A stretch of DNA of 64,000 bases, from positions 2,368,001 through 2,432,000 of the forward strand of contig NC_089990.1 of assembly GCF_036417845.1 (NCBI RefSeq), read 5' to 3'. Under the pieces are notes generated by a model. It ran no database searches, was not told the origin of the DNA, and saw nothing but the letters and a program-made list of their open reading frames with translations. Below, piece after piece: positions 1 to 10,960 of the stretch (position 1 is its first letter; the number at the start of each line of letters is the position of its first letter). This DNA is from Apteryx mantelli (lineage: Eukaryota > Chordata > Aves > Apterygiformes > Apterygidae). A program made the position numbers and the translations under genes.

Positions 1-1440
1 GCAGCAAATGCGCTTGCTACGCCGAGCCGAGCGCGGCCTTTTCTTTCCTATAAATGGGCCGGCTTCGGGGGAAGTGAAAGTGCAAAATCGAGCATCCATT
101 GCACATCTCAGGAAAAGTATATCAGATAAGGAGCTTGCGCCGTAAAACACACATCCCAGCTCTGCCCAGCCCCGTCCGAGGGCAGCGAGGCCACATTGTC
201 GCTGTCTGCCCGAGCCCCTCCGCTGCCCCGACGTGCTCCGGCCGCCGCTGCTCCCTCCCAGCCCTCCGTGTGCTCCCGAAAGCCTGGCCACTGCCTGGGA
301 ATTTTGTTTTGTTTTCCTTTTTTTTGTTGTTTTTTTTGTTGTTTTTTTTTTGTAGTGCCTTTATTCCGGGGACTAACCCCAGCCCTACTCTCAAAGTCAC
401 GTGCAGACCGGCGGGACGAGGGCAGGGATGAGTGCAGCACCGAGGCGCGATCCGGGCAGGGGGCCCGTTTTGCAGGACGCGCGCGGCTGGATTCAGCACG
501 CACCGCGGGGGAAGCCCTGCGAAGCGATCCGGCACGCAGCTGCGCGGCGTCCGATCGATCCCAGCTTTGCCCGCTAAATGCTCCCGTTTTCCGACGCGGC
601 CAGGCGCAGCGGCTTGTGGTTCTTCTGGCAGGCCCCAGGATGCAAGACTTGGAGCCTGGGAATTGCCGGATTTTTGCATCGCGTGATTGCAGGGGGAGAG
701 GAAAAAGGTTTTCTTCTCTCTGCGGAGCGGCGAGGGCGGCAGACGGGCAGCACTTACGGACCTGCTGCGAGAGCAACCCAAAAGGAGCTGCCCTCCACTG
801 CCAAGGCCTCGGGATGCTTTGCAAAATAGCCCCCCCGGGGGGGACGAGCTCCATTAAAGCAATAAAGCCAAAACCTCCGATGCTTTTAGTCCAAAAGTAG
901 CACCAGATTAATCCGTCCCCAAAGCAATGGAGACAGGAGTGAAGACACCACAGCGCTGGGAGCTCTGGCTCCCGCAGTCCCAAGGCTAATTAAGGCACAT
1001 TAAGCAATCAGCAGGCTTAAAAACAAACAAAAAGGCTCTAAGCTCTAAACAGCAGGAGCATCGGCTAATAAAAGCGACCCTAACTAGGCAAGCTTTGCGT
1101 TTGTGCAAAAAGCGAGCACGCGGCCGTGAACGTGATGCCTCCGAAATAAGGGAGCGGTAAGAAAGCGTGTGTTTGAGCAGGCGACAGCTGTGAACCCCGA
1201 GCGGGGCCCGGCGCCACATCCCGGAGCGCGGCGGAGAAGGAGCAGGTGCTTAGGAGCACCTCGGCGGCCGGGTGGGCTGCAAGGGCTGCGAGAGCGGGCG
1301 AGCGATGCTGCGGAGGCGCCGGGGGGGTCTGGAGGAGCCGCGGCACGCAGCGTCGCCCAGGCGTCCGGGTCCCCTGCCTCCGGGTGCTCTTGCGGAGCCG
1401 GGTCCTTGGCTACGGGACGTGTGGCCGCATAGAGCTTCCT
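1..1440. promoter_or_regulatory. CpG-rich island, left edge of window
   Basis: The stretch is GC-rich with dense CG dinucleotides, especially about 370-760 and 1090-1430, and then gives way abruptly to AT-rich sequence after 1440. Open frames exist on both strands, but they overlap one another in several frames and show no recognisable domain, as expected of stop-poor GC-rich DNA. I read it as a CpG-island promoter or enhancer region whose transcript is not identified. It may serve a gene to the left of the window or an upstream start for the plus-strand gene at 14.5 kb. Confidence 0.5.
49..79 (+). promoter_or_regulatory. TATA-like box plus Ets-IRF composite motif
   Basis: TATAAAT lies at 49-55, followed at 70-79 by GGAAGTGAAA, an exact match to the Ets-IRF composite consensus GGAANNGAAA bound by PU.1 or SpiB with IRF4/IRF8 in lymphoid and myeloid cells. 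Both sit in a CpG-rich island. No transcription start can be proven from sequence, and each motif alone occurs by chance. Confidence 0.35.
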
Positions 1441-3600
1441 TGTTTCCCTGAACGGACATGCAAGAAAACGAATAAATGCAGGTGATGAAGTTATAATTTA
1501 AGTAGAGTTGCTACATAAACTAAAAAAAAAATAAAAAAAACCTCTTTCAAAATAGCCTGTACAAATTGAATCAAGAATCCTTGAGCCTTCTTGATTTTAA
1601 GTTTACTGAGTTGAGGTTTTTTTTTTTAAATAGTTCTTGAGCTAGGGTCACCAGACTGATAGCTACAGAATTACTACTTAAAAAAAGAAAAAGATCACAA
1701 GATCACCTAATATTAGGTAGAAAAGTGAAAAGTTTGTGCTCTGGAGGAACGTCAACCCTCCGATAGGGTGTCCTACACTGCCCCCTGCTGACTGAGATTT
1801 ACCAAAATCCTGGATTTTTCTTGCACAAATACTCTGCTTCTCACTAACCCAATGGAAGCGGCTGCTCATCTCACCACGAGGCATCGGGTAGGAGATGGGA
1901 TAACACGACGAGCATGATTTCGTAGCACGGACATTCATTCAGAAGGGAGAAATCGTTGGTTCTGGCCCTCATTTGCTTCACGTAAGCTACAGAAATGTGC
2001 TGAAGAACAACGTAACTACCGCCGAGAGCCTCGTTCTTTGCGGGGAAGCCAGAACTGGATCGCGTTTTGGTGCGGCTCTGCAAGAGGAGACCAGAGCCCA
2101 CGGAGGGGCTGCGCGCAGAGAGCCCCATGCTGCCGGGGAAGCCCCCATCCCCACGTGCGGAGACCCAGGGCACCATGGAGGCGTCCAGCAGCCCCTTCTC
2201 ACACACCCACCCTGGCAGCATCGGTCTCTCTGCTAAGCCCAGCAAGGACCAAGGTCAAATCTGCATTCTACACCTGTAAACTCTGGGGAAAACCAGACAT
2301 GAAGTGGCTGAGACCCATCCCAGTATGACAGATCCTTGCAAAACTGGAAGTTTGGATTCCTAGTGCCTCCCACACACTCCAGTTTCACCCTGGAGGACAG
2401 GTCTTAGCAAGACAGATCTTCTCCAACCTCTGTTGACCCACAAGAAGTCTGCATTTCATATACTCTCAGCTTAGGACTTGAGCTGTTTGGGCCTGCACTT
2501 ACCCAATTTTGACCTCAGAAAGGCTTATTTTGTCCCAGGTGTACTTCATTTACAAGCAGGGAGATTTCAGTCCTGGAGCAGCTGCCCCATCTTTCCTCTG
2601 GCACCACTTACCCTGAGCAAGGGCTGGTGCTTGCTACTGCTGCCTAAGGAAGATGCAAGAGCCATGGAGAGGCGTACGTGTAGCATGCTGCTGGTCAAGC
2701 CTCCTCATTAGCTACTTTAAAACCTTACAAAAATACATCCACATGAACTCAAAATAGGAATTTCTGTATTGTGCTAAATATTTTCAGATCTTCTCCAGGA
2801 TTAAGAAAAGGCAAAAAACCCAACAAAAAACACTTCTCCATTGCCCAGTCAGTAGATCAAGTGAATTTTGATTATATTGTGCCAGAAGCAGACGTGGCAC
2901 AAAAGGGTGCTGGTGATAACTAGATGTTATCACCTAATGTACCTATGTATCACCTTGTGGTTTCCCAACAAGATCTGGCACCAGCGGGACTTGGCCCGAT
3001 ACATGGGTTCCTTGCAAATTCAGACTTGGTGGAAATATTTCCATTCCAGCCTCTAGGTCTCATTTAGCCTGGACATCAGAGGTGCTGTTATTTTAACATC
3101 AAGTTGCAAAGAAATCCTTCTTGCATCTGGGTAGCCTGCAGCAGCTCTCTGGACAAGCTGCAGCTCCAAGTCAAATGGGAACTGAGAAGAAGCTAGCAGT
3201 GAAAAGGAACTAACAGTGGGTGAGGTGCAACCCAGGGACACTTCTGCCAAGGTTGGTGCAATGGAGCCTTTCCTTATAGCTTTACCCATTGGCCCTAAAA
3301 TAGATCCACCCAGGGCCAAGTACAGAAGACTTCAATTGCAATAAATACACACTCTTGTTTTGCTCATGTCATTTCAAATCTTCAGTTTCTATATTTGTCA
3401 CAAACAGGAAAAAAAAAATCACTCAAGTACAGACTGGGTGGGCAAACGTGCCTGCATTTCCCCATTAAAAATGTGTTAAAGTTCCACATCTAGTCATCAG
3501 TAGTGCAAGTTTCCTCTGGCCCCAGGAAAGCCAGAAAAAGTAGCAGACTGCCCAGAGAGGCCTAAAAAGAAAAAAAAAACCCAAAACATTGGCTGAGGTT
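1441..3600. other. Intergenic, no gene seen
   Basis: AT-rich to neutral sequence with short A/T runs (for example near 1520-1540 and 1617-1630). There is no open frame with recognisable similarity and no clear repeat. A CTCF-like core is annotated separately at 1780-1791. Confidence 0.5.
1780..1791 (-). promoter_or_regulatory. CTCF-like core motif
   Basis: GCCCCCTGCTGA matches 11 of 12 positions of the reverse-complemented CTCF core GCCMYCTRSTGG, with a mismatch only at the last base. It lies just outside the CpG-rich island that ends near 1440. Motif match only; occupancy is unknown. Confidence 0.35.
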
Positions 3601-4290
3601 GCATCTTGATGGTCTCTTGATGGCCTTCGCTTGCGGATGCCGGGGAACAAACCACCGAACCACCACAGGATGTGCCAGAGATGGTCACGGTGTCCTGACC
3701 GCTGCCGACCCGTCCTGCTTGCAGCGTCTGCTTTTGGTGGTGGGGTTCGAAGAGGTGGTGGGGTTTGGTGGTGGTGTAGGGGCCTACAACGGTGCTCCCT
3801 CCCGATCGGATCAGGGCTTCCCCGCACAACGAGGGGCGATCCCGGCGGAGCAGGAGCGCCGGGGTCGCATGGGCACCATGACCGGGTCCAGTGTGGGGCA
3901 GAGGAGCGCTCATGGGTTGAAACACACGTTTCCCATCGCTAAGGGACAACGTTGGGCGGAGGGAAACCCCCGTCCAGCCCAAACAGCAAAGGGGCGCAGG
4001 ACTCGGAGGAGCTGGCAGGAACCTGGTGTCACGTGGTCCCTCGCTGTCCAGCGGGAAGAGCCCAGGCAAAAGGCATGGAAAGGTCCCTGTGGCCACCAAG
4101 AGAGGGGGAAGGAAACGGGGATGCAGGGGTGGCCGAGCTCGGGAAGGGATGGGCAAACCAGCAGAGAGGGGAAGAATGGGATAATTATACCAGGAATGGA
4201 AGAGGAAAGAGGGAGAAACCAGGGAAAGGAGACGGAATGACAGAAAGTCACAATGTTGAGCTGAAAAAAAAGAGTGAAACAATCTCATGG
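3601..4290. other. Moderately GC-rich, purine-rich intergenic stretch
   Basis: Contains G-rich and GGTGG-rich sequence (about 3730-3780) and a long purine-rich plus strand (about 4080-4290). Several overlapping open frames exist but none resembles a known protein. Possibly regulatory; no gene can be supported. Confidence 0.35.
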
Positions 4291-4402
4291 AGGGAATAAA
4301 GCGGATGAGAAGCCTGCAGAATGGAGGAAGGAAAAAAAACCTAACAAAACACCTCTCAGTTTTCAGTCTCCCTAGCAGAAAGGGGTCTTTGGAAGAAGAT
4401 AT

Positions 4403-4990
4403 TTGCCCAGAGGCCTCCTTTCGCCCGCGAGAGCTGGCCCTGATTTTGGCCAGCGTCGTCCAGGTGCAGCCCCCGGAGAGGACACGGCGGTGGTGGCCGC
4501 CAGCGCAAACAGGAACCCGCGCGTCTCTGCACGGCGGCAGGATTTACCAAAACGCGCCGCAGCCGAGCGCTTAAACACGCCTCTGCCCCAAAAGTCAGGG
4601 CCGGGTCTCACCCGCCGACACGAGGAGCAGAGAGCAAAGGCGCCCGCGAGGAGCCCGCTTCCCCCGCCGCGCTGCCGCGCACGGGACCGGCTCCTCGTCA
4701 CCGTGCCGCGGAGGCGCTGCCCACGGGCGAAGGGAAGTGCCGCGGGCTGGGAGCGCCGCGCAGACGGACGGACGGACGCCCGCCCCGCGGCTCCCTCCCG
4801 GCGGTTGCGCTTTTGGTTTGTGCACTGAGAGCCGAGCAGAAAGCTGCCGCCACTGCCGCGGAGCAGCGCCGCGTCTTCCCGCGCGCCCGGCGGAGCGGGA
4901 GCCTGCAGAGCTGCCGCCGGCAGAGGAGACCACGAAGGTAGGACCACCAGGGTTTTCTCCCCGCGGTTGTCTCCGCTTTAGCTTTTAAGA
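4403..4990 (+). promoter_or_regulatory. CpG island with a splice donor at its 3' edge (candidate first exon)
   Basis: This is a dense CpG island with GC-box-like runs. Near its right side, ACGAAG at 4932-4937 is followed by GTAGGA, a reasonable splice donor, and sequence composition becomes more AT-rich soon after. A non-coding first exon ending at 4937 on the plus strand is therefore plausible, with the strong candidate exon at 8911-8984 as a possible next exon. The donor score and transcription are unverified, and the gene served is unknown. GPR174 is the nearest plus-strand gene downstream. Confidence 0.4.
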
Positions 4991-5739
4991 AGTTTTAAAT
5001 TGCGCTGTTTCGGGTATTGTGCCATGGCTTTCCCTGCCTCTTCCGACTCGCATGAGAAATGGTAAGAGAGAGACGAGGGGGCTATTTGCAGAGCGGCAGG
5101 TAGGAGGGAAAATTAACTGCTGACTTCCATGACTCTCCGAGGAGAGCAGGAGAAGCCGAGGTCCAGGCCAAGCGGGGCGTTTCCAGGCTTGGGAAGTTTC
5201 GGTGGGCGAGGGCCGGGAGCCGGCGCGCTCCGTATTTCAGAAGAGGCCGTGTCGGCAGATGTGTATTTGGTCTGGGTATCACAGCAAGAAAAATTGTGGG
5301 AGTTTTAGATTAAAAGCCAGCTATGAAGTTTCAAACTGTATTTTCTGCTGCTGTCACGTGACTATCAAGAAAGAAGCTATATTTAAGAATAACGATTCGG
5401 GCTATTCTTAACCTTTGTAAATCCCGCAGCTGCCCTGAAGAAGCGTGGTCACTCGCTAACAGGTCCCTCATAAAAGGGACTCTTTAATACGTGGACTTTT
5501 TAAAAAATGCAGCACATCCTAGCAGGGGTGTAGATATCTAAGTCACTCATTACTTCAGGTCTTACTTCAATACGTCTAATTATAGCTGTCTCAGGGACTT
5601 TCTTAAACGGTCTGTTCCTTGCAAAAGTCAATACCTGGTCAAACATGCTGCCTTTTCACCGGCTGTTTTCCACTCAATTGCCAAAACCGGAAAGAGAAAG
5701 GTCCCTTCTCGTTCCCAGTTTTCCCGAGATTCCCAAGCA

Positions 5740-6490
5740 CGCAACAGGACTTTCCGCTGCCGGCCCCAGCGGGCTCCCGCTGCTCCGCCGCTTTGGCGGA
5801 TGCGATGGCGCCGAGCCAGGCGGCGGCAGCGGCGGCGGCGGGAGGCTGAGGCTGGGCTCGCCGAAACGCCGGCTCGGGGCCGCCGAGCACGTGGCGACGG
5901 TGGCAGCCGCGAGCGCGAGATGAATGGCTGCGGCAGGAAGCTGCCCGCTGCAGCGCTCGTCGCTGCTCGCTTTACCGTAACCGCCGCCCGTCTCGCTGAA
6001 GGGGAAGGAGAAGGGCATGCAGGCTGGACGGGTACACAAACCCTGCTGCTGCTCAGGTGCTTTATTCTTCCTTTTTCCTCCAGGGAGGATAAAGGCTTCG
6101 GCAAATAATTAAAGAGCAAAAGCAATGTATTCCCAATGGGATTAAACGGCAGCGCTTATTTTCTTTGTTGCATGTTTTCAGAATTTATTCAGCCGAAATT
6201 CCCCTGCTTCCCACTCGCCTGACTCACGCGCGCTGCAAACGCGCAGCCGGGCTCCCGGGAAGCGCCGGCCGCAGACCGGCGGGGCCCCACGGAGCCGGGC
6301 CGCTCCGACGCTCCGGGCAGCGGGTGCTCGGCTGCCCGCCCTCCACTCGAGCTGCAGCACTAAAATCACTCGTTTTGATGTGGCCGCCGCCACCGCTGAC
6401 ACAGCAGCTCGCTGCGGGCTGGTGCCAGGCACGGCCCCCTTCCCGGCAGCGCTGCGGCGCGGCCGTCCTCAGGGCTGCCCGGCACGCCAA
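5740..6490. promoter_or_regulatory. CpG-rich island
   Basis: Two CG-dense patches (about 5750-6000 and 6220-6480) flank a short AT-rich interval. The first includes a GCGGCG-type triplet run (about 5819-5842). No ORF with family similarity was found. AATAAA occurs at 6490-6495 but no gene can be attached to it. Confidence 0.4.
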
Positions 6491-6499
6491 TAAAAAGTT

Positions 6500-8900
6500 A
6501 GAAGAAAAAAATCCTTTCTGAAAGAAATCCCAAAGGCCTGTGACAGCTTTTTATGGATAACCAGCCCCAGCTCCTCACAGCGCTGGCCCACGTCCCACCG
6601 GGAAACCCAGCAACAGCCTGTCCCGCAAGGCAAGGGTGGCCACAGCCAGGTCCCAGGCCAAGGTCCGGTGCAACTAGCAGGGGCAGCGCGGATGGAGCGG
6701 GAGAGGTTGCATCGCCCGCCAAAGGGGACACGGGGCCTGGCGCGGTAGCTTGACCCCAGCGCGGGACCTGAGCTGCATCCCGGTTTTGTCCTCTGGAGAG
6801 TTTGCTCCAGCCATGCACTGCATGGTGAAGAAACGCAGTGAAAACTTTCTGACCGCGCAAGGCGGTTATGCAGGGCACGAGCCCTCCTTGGCCTTGCAGG
6901 GTGTGAGAAGCGCAGCTGCAGGAGCCACAGCTCGCCCCAAGGAGCAGAGATCCCCCGTAAGCACAAGCCTCCTCAGCAGCACTGGATCCGTGAGAAGCAG
7001 CAGCACCAGACACTGCCAGGAGACTGGACTTCGTTGGACCTTTAGATCCTCGGGCAATACATTTTTCTCTCCCAGCACTTCAGCGATGCTCATGCAACAC
7101 CAGCTTATTTTACATGGTAGCCAGTACGCATGAGCCAGCCACATCTTGCAGGAGAAAATAAGCATGTGAAACCCACTGGAGAGGTGGTGAGAACATGCTT
7201 TGGCACCTTGCTAGATTTACGTGATGCCAAAACTCATTTCTTCCTCCCACCCATCGAGCCAGCATGGATATAGGCTGGAAACTCAGGGAGCACAAGCAAG
7301 GCAAAGGGCAGGCATAACGCAGGGAAACACTCAGGCACCGTATCAACGAGCACGTGAGAAGGTAACAGGAGCAGAAGTAGAAAGAAATCTCTTCATACAG
7401 CTGTGCCAGGGCCCCACGGTACCACCGTGTAAAACCTTGGCTGCTTCACTGCTTCTTCCTGGGAAGAAGCATTAATCACCTTAGTGCTTCAGGTAACCAC
7501 AGAAAATACGTGGGAACCTGCAACCAAATCAGAGTGAACTATCTTCTCTCTTATCCCTGCTGCCCAGCAAAGGAGGGCTCTCGAAGGCTTGGGCTTCAGT
7601 GAAAACCCACCCCGGGCGTAACGCACCTACGTGTCCACGCAGAAGGAAGGAGGCTCGCTGCTGTTTGCAGCCCGTCTCCCGCCCCCTCGCCAGGGAATTT
7701 CCCTCCGGCGCCCGTGCAGGAGGTAGTGACCAAGCGAGGACCTGGTCGGGTGACAAGGCAGCATGTGATTTCACGGCTGCCTGAAGGGCAGCGCGTTCAC
7801 GGAGGACGGCCACAAGCCGCACGCTTGACACCCCAGTTCTCTGTGCGGGCGAACGTGTGATCCTCGCCAGGGCTGCTATCCACTCGGACTGAAACACAGA
7901 TTAGAAATCCAGCCTGTTCTTTCTCTTTTAAAACAAATATTTGCTTCCCTTTTCCCCAGTGGCGATTTCTCCTCAGCTTTACAACTCCATGGATATTAAC
8001 AGGCAGAGTCATGAATTATTAAGGCAACGCATCTGATTATCGGTGCATGACAAACCAGCTTTAAGGTCTAAGCCAGAAAGAAAGCACCAAACTTCCTAGT
8101 CCGTCCTCTTCCAGTAAGGTCAACACAGCATTAACTGATATATTCCAGCAACCTGACATACGTACGGGACTTAGTGCAGGAAAGATGCTGCAGGAGTGGA
8201 TGGATACCCAAGAGGCCACCGGTACCCAGGGCTCAGACATACTGCAACACCGATACAACCCCAGAGGGATCAGGTGTGTTTTAAAGCAGTCGGGGAACAC
8301 CGCAACGACAGCTTTCACGCACTGTTTCAGGCCAAGCAGAGTGAAGTTTTAAACACTGCAAGACGCATAAGGTGCTGAGGATAGCTGATAAAACCCAATG
8401 TGGCTTCGGCAGGCAGACGCAACCAAAGAAGTAGTAAAGAGAGAATTCCCTATAGTCAGCATGGCAAGAGACAAAATTGCCACTTGCCTCTGTGGAACAA
8501 GACACAAAATCAACAATCTACCAGAAAACAGCTTAAAAAGAGAAGAGTCTTCATCCTTCACTGACATTTAAAAACAACCTAATAGTTCTATGTAATTATT
8601 AGTTTATATTTCTAACTATCAAATCTATTAAATACCTATTAATTATTATTATTACTAGTAGTTAGCTCTATTACAACAGGGCTGCAATGCTTCAAGCAAT
8701 GCAGAAAGAAGGAAACCCACAAAAAGCAAGAATTGCTACGCCGCTCTGATTTCAGGCCAGCACCATTTCTCCAGAGCCCTCGTTGCCTGCACCGGGAGAG
8801 GAGCCTGGACACAGGACAACTGCCGCGCAGCGATGCCTTTGCCTGCACAGCTTTAGCGGGAAACAAGTGTTTTTGAAATTACTACCATGCCCATTCTTCT
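6500..8900. other. Intergenic, with a small CpG-rich patch at 7600-7870
   Basis: Mixed composition. A short CG-rich patch lies at about 7600-7870, and an AT-rich stretch with ATTATT runs lies at about 8590-8660. I recognise no protein similarity or repeat family. Confidence 0.4.
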
Positions 8901-8910
8901 TTTATTTTAG

Positions 8911-8984
8911 GCTCTGGAAGAGAAGCGGGAAAAACAGAGGAGAGGTTTTCTAGCCAGCAGGGACCCCAAACCTCGCACCGAAAC
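8911..8984 (+). other. Candidate internal (possibly non-coding) spliced exon, 74 nt
   Basis: A long pyrimidine tract ending TTTTATTTTAG (8900-8910) is followed by 74 nt and then AAAC|GTAAGT at 8981-8990, so both splice sites match consensus well. One frame is open through the exon (it starts Ala-Leu-Glu-Glu-Lys-Arg and is rich in charged residues), but 74 nt is not a multiple of three and no family is recognised, so a 5' UTR exon is as likely as a coding one. It lies between the CpG island donor at 4937 and GPR174 on the same strand. It could also be a chance pairing of good splice sites. Confidence 0.4.
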
Positions 8985-8999
8985 GTAAGTCCGCAAACA

Positions 9000-10960
9000 A
9001 GCGTCAACGTTGGCTGCAACAGCCAGTCATCGCTCTGTCCGCCTCTCCTCCTAAGAGAGGCTTTGCAGGTTTCTGCAGCGCAGTAGCAGCCCTGCACCGG
9101 ACCGGGCGCTTGCACACGCACGCTCAGCGCGTCCCTTGCTCACGCAGCCCAGCGGCTACTGCTCTCGCCGGCGCAGCACCCCGGGGCCAGTCGCAGGGGC
9201 CGGCTGAGCCTCTGCGGAGCCTCCTTACGCCCCAGGGCCAAACCTTCAGCTGCTCTAACTTGGGTGTGAAGGGCCGACGCCGTGCTGGGGAGAGCACTGG
9301 TCCTTTAAATGGCAGAGTTAAAAAGCTCACAGACACTACTTTTATACATAAACTACTCCCATATCCCCAAATCCTGCATTTATCCACCTGGCAAGCAGAG
9401 GCTGCCCTTGAACATGTGGGAAATAGCTGCCATGGGATGTGCCCAGCTTTAAACAAACCCTGGCCAGAAAGGGTGGTTAGAGACCTTGTCTAGCGTTTGC
9501 ATTTATTAAGTACAAAAGAGAAGTCGCCCTAAAGTGCCTGGCTTGGTATGGGATCCCCTTGGCAAAATAAAGAGAGGGGAAAAGGTGCACAGAAAGGAAA
9601 GGAAGTTGTATATGAGGAGAGGCTCACAGCTAGCACGGCGAAAAAAAAGAAAAGAAAAGAAAAAGCCTCTTTTAAAGCCTGTAACTCATAAGCCGAAGAG
9701 AAACAAGAGCACAGTATGCGAAACAAAATTTCCTCTTTCTGAGTCTTTTTTTAGCAACCTGCTGTTTTTTACATAGAGTGTTTGGCTGAACTGCCACACT
9801 TTGAAGTGTAACTATTTGGGATTTCCAGAGCTCAGTTTCTCACACTGCTGTGCTTTTGCCCAAGGGCGGGTTGCTTCGTAGAAGGGCTCCTGAGCAGGGT
9901 GGACCCTCTGCTGTCCTTGCCCGCTTTCGGGGGCTTTCGGGAGTCCCCCGCGCGCACGGAGGGACGGTGCTGCGAGGTGGGAAGGGGCAAGAGATGCCCA
10001 GCGCCCTCGCACCGTGTCCTCGCTCCGGCCCGCGGCATTGCCGAAAAGCCAGTACCCGGTGGGGACGGGGAAATGCAGGCTTTGGGCTGCAGCGGGGAGA
10101 TGCTGAGGCTCCTGGACCTGTGTGTGTGCACCAGGCTGCCAAGAGCACAGCTGGGCTGGGGCTGCGCTACGCCGTCCTGCCCTCGGGCGTCTCGGGGAGC
10201 GGCGATGCAAGGAAGGGCAAATCTGCCCACCCTGCTCCTCCAGACACCATGGAAGAAGAGGAGCAAGAGTTGAGAGGTGAGAGGTGAGAGCAGCTGCCAG
10301 GCAAGAAACCAGAAGAAAGAGAGGCCTGTTGGCCCTTGGAAGGAAGAGATGGGCGATGCTGTTTCAGGGCCTCATTCTTGCAAGCACTCGTGTACGTGCC
10401 GGTCACCCATGTGTAGCCCAGCCTGAGCACTATTTACATAAATAGTTCCAGTTAAGCGCTTGTGTATTTGCAGGATCGGGACATCTGCAGTGAGGGTGAG
10501 GTAGGGCACCGCATTTGGGCAAAGTCACTTGAGTTCCTTGTCGTTTAGGGCAAACTCAGGCAGTTGAGACATCCTGGGTGGGAAGGCAACGATCACCCCG
10601 AGGCAAAGCCACCCAGTTCCTTACCAGCCAGAGCGCCCACGTCCCAGAGGACAGTGGCAATGGCGTATCGAGGCAGCAGGGAAATTAAGAACGAAGCCAA
10701 GAATGAATTCCTAATTCTACGTGTGTCTCACTACTGCTAGCGTTGGCGTGGCTGAGTAGCGTACCCATGCAGGTGCTTCGCCCGGGTTCAGAAGCCCCTT
10801 GCCGCCACGGCTGCAGGGGAGGGACGCGGGTGTCCACGGCTGGTGCGCCGGCAGGTAAAGACCTCTGGGTGGGAAGCCCCGACACCTCGGCTGCGTGCTT
10901 GCCTTGGCAGCGAAGGGGAATGCCTCTTTGGGGTGCCCCAGCATCGACTACGGAAAATCG
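9000..10960. other. GC-rich intergenic patches without recognised genes
   Basis: CG-rich patches occur at about 9070-9240, 9890-10220 and 10740-10960. A short GAAAA-type purine repeat lies at about 9639-9665, and a small GAGAGGT duplication lies at about 10271-10288. The overlapping open frames in these patches have no recognisable domain. Confidence 0.4.

Noticed and set aside
108-983. Long open frames on both strands at the left edge (up to 291 codons)
   Set aside because: They overlap each other in several frames inside CG-rich, stop-poor DNA, include poly-Lys/poly-Phe from a T-run, and resemble no protein family.
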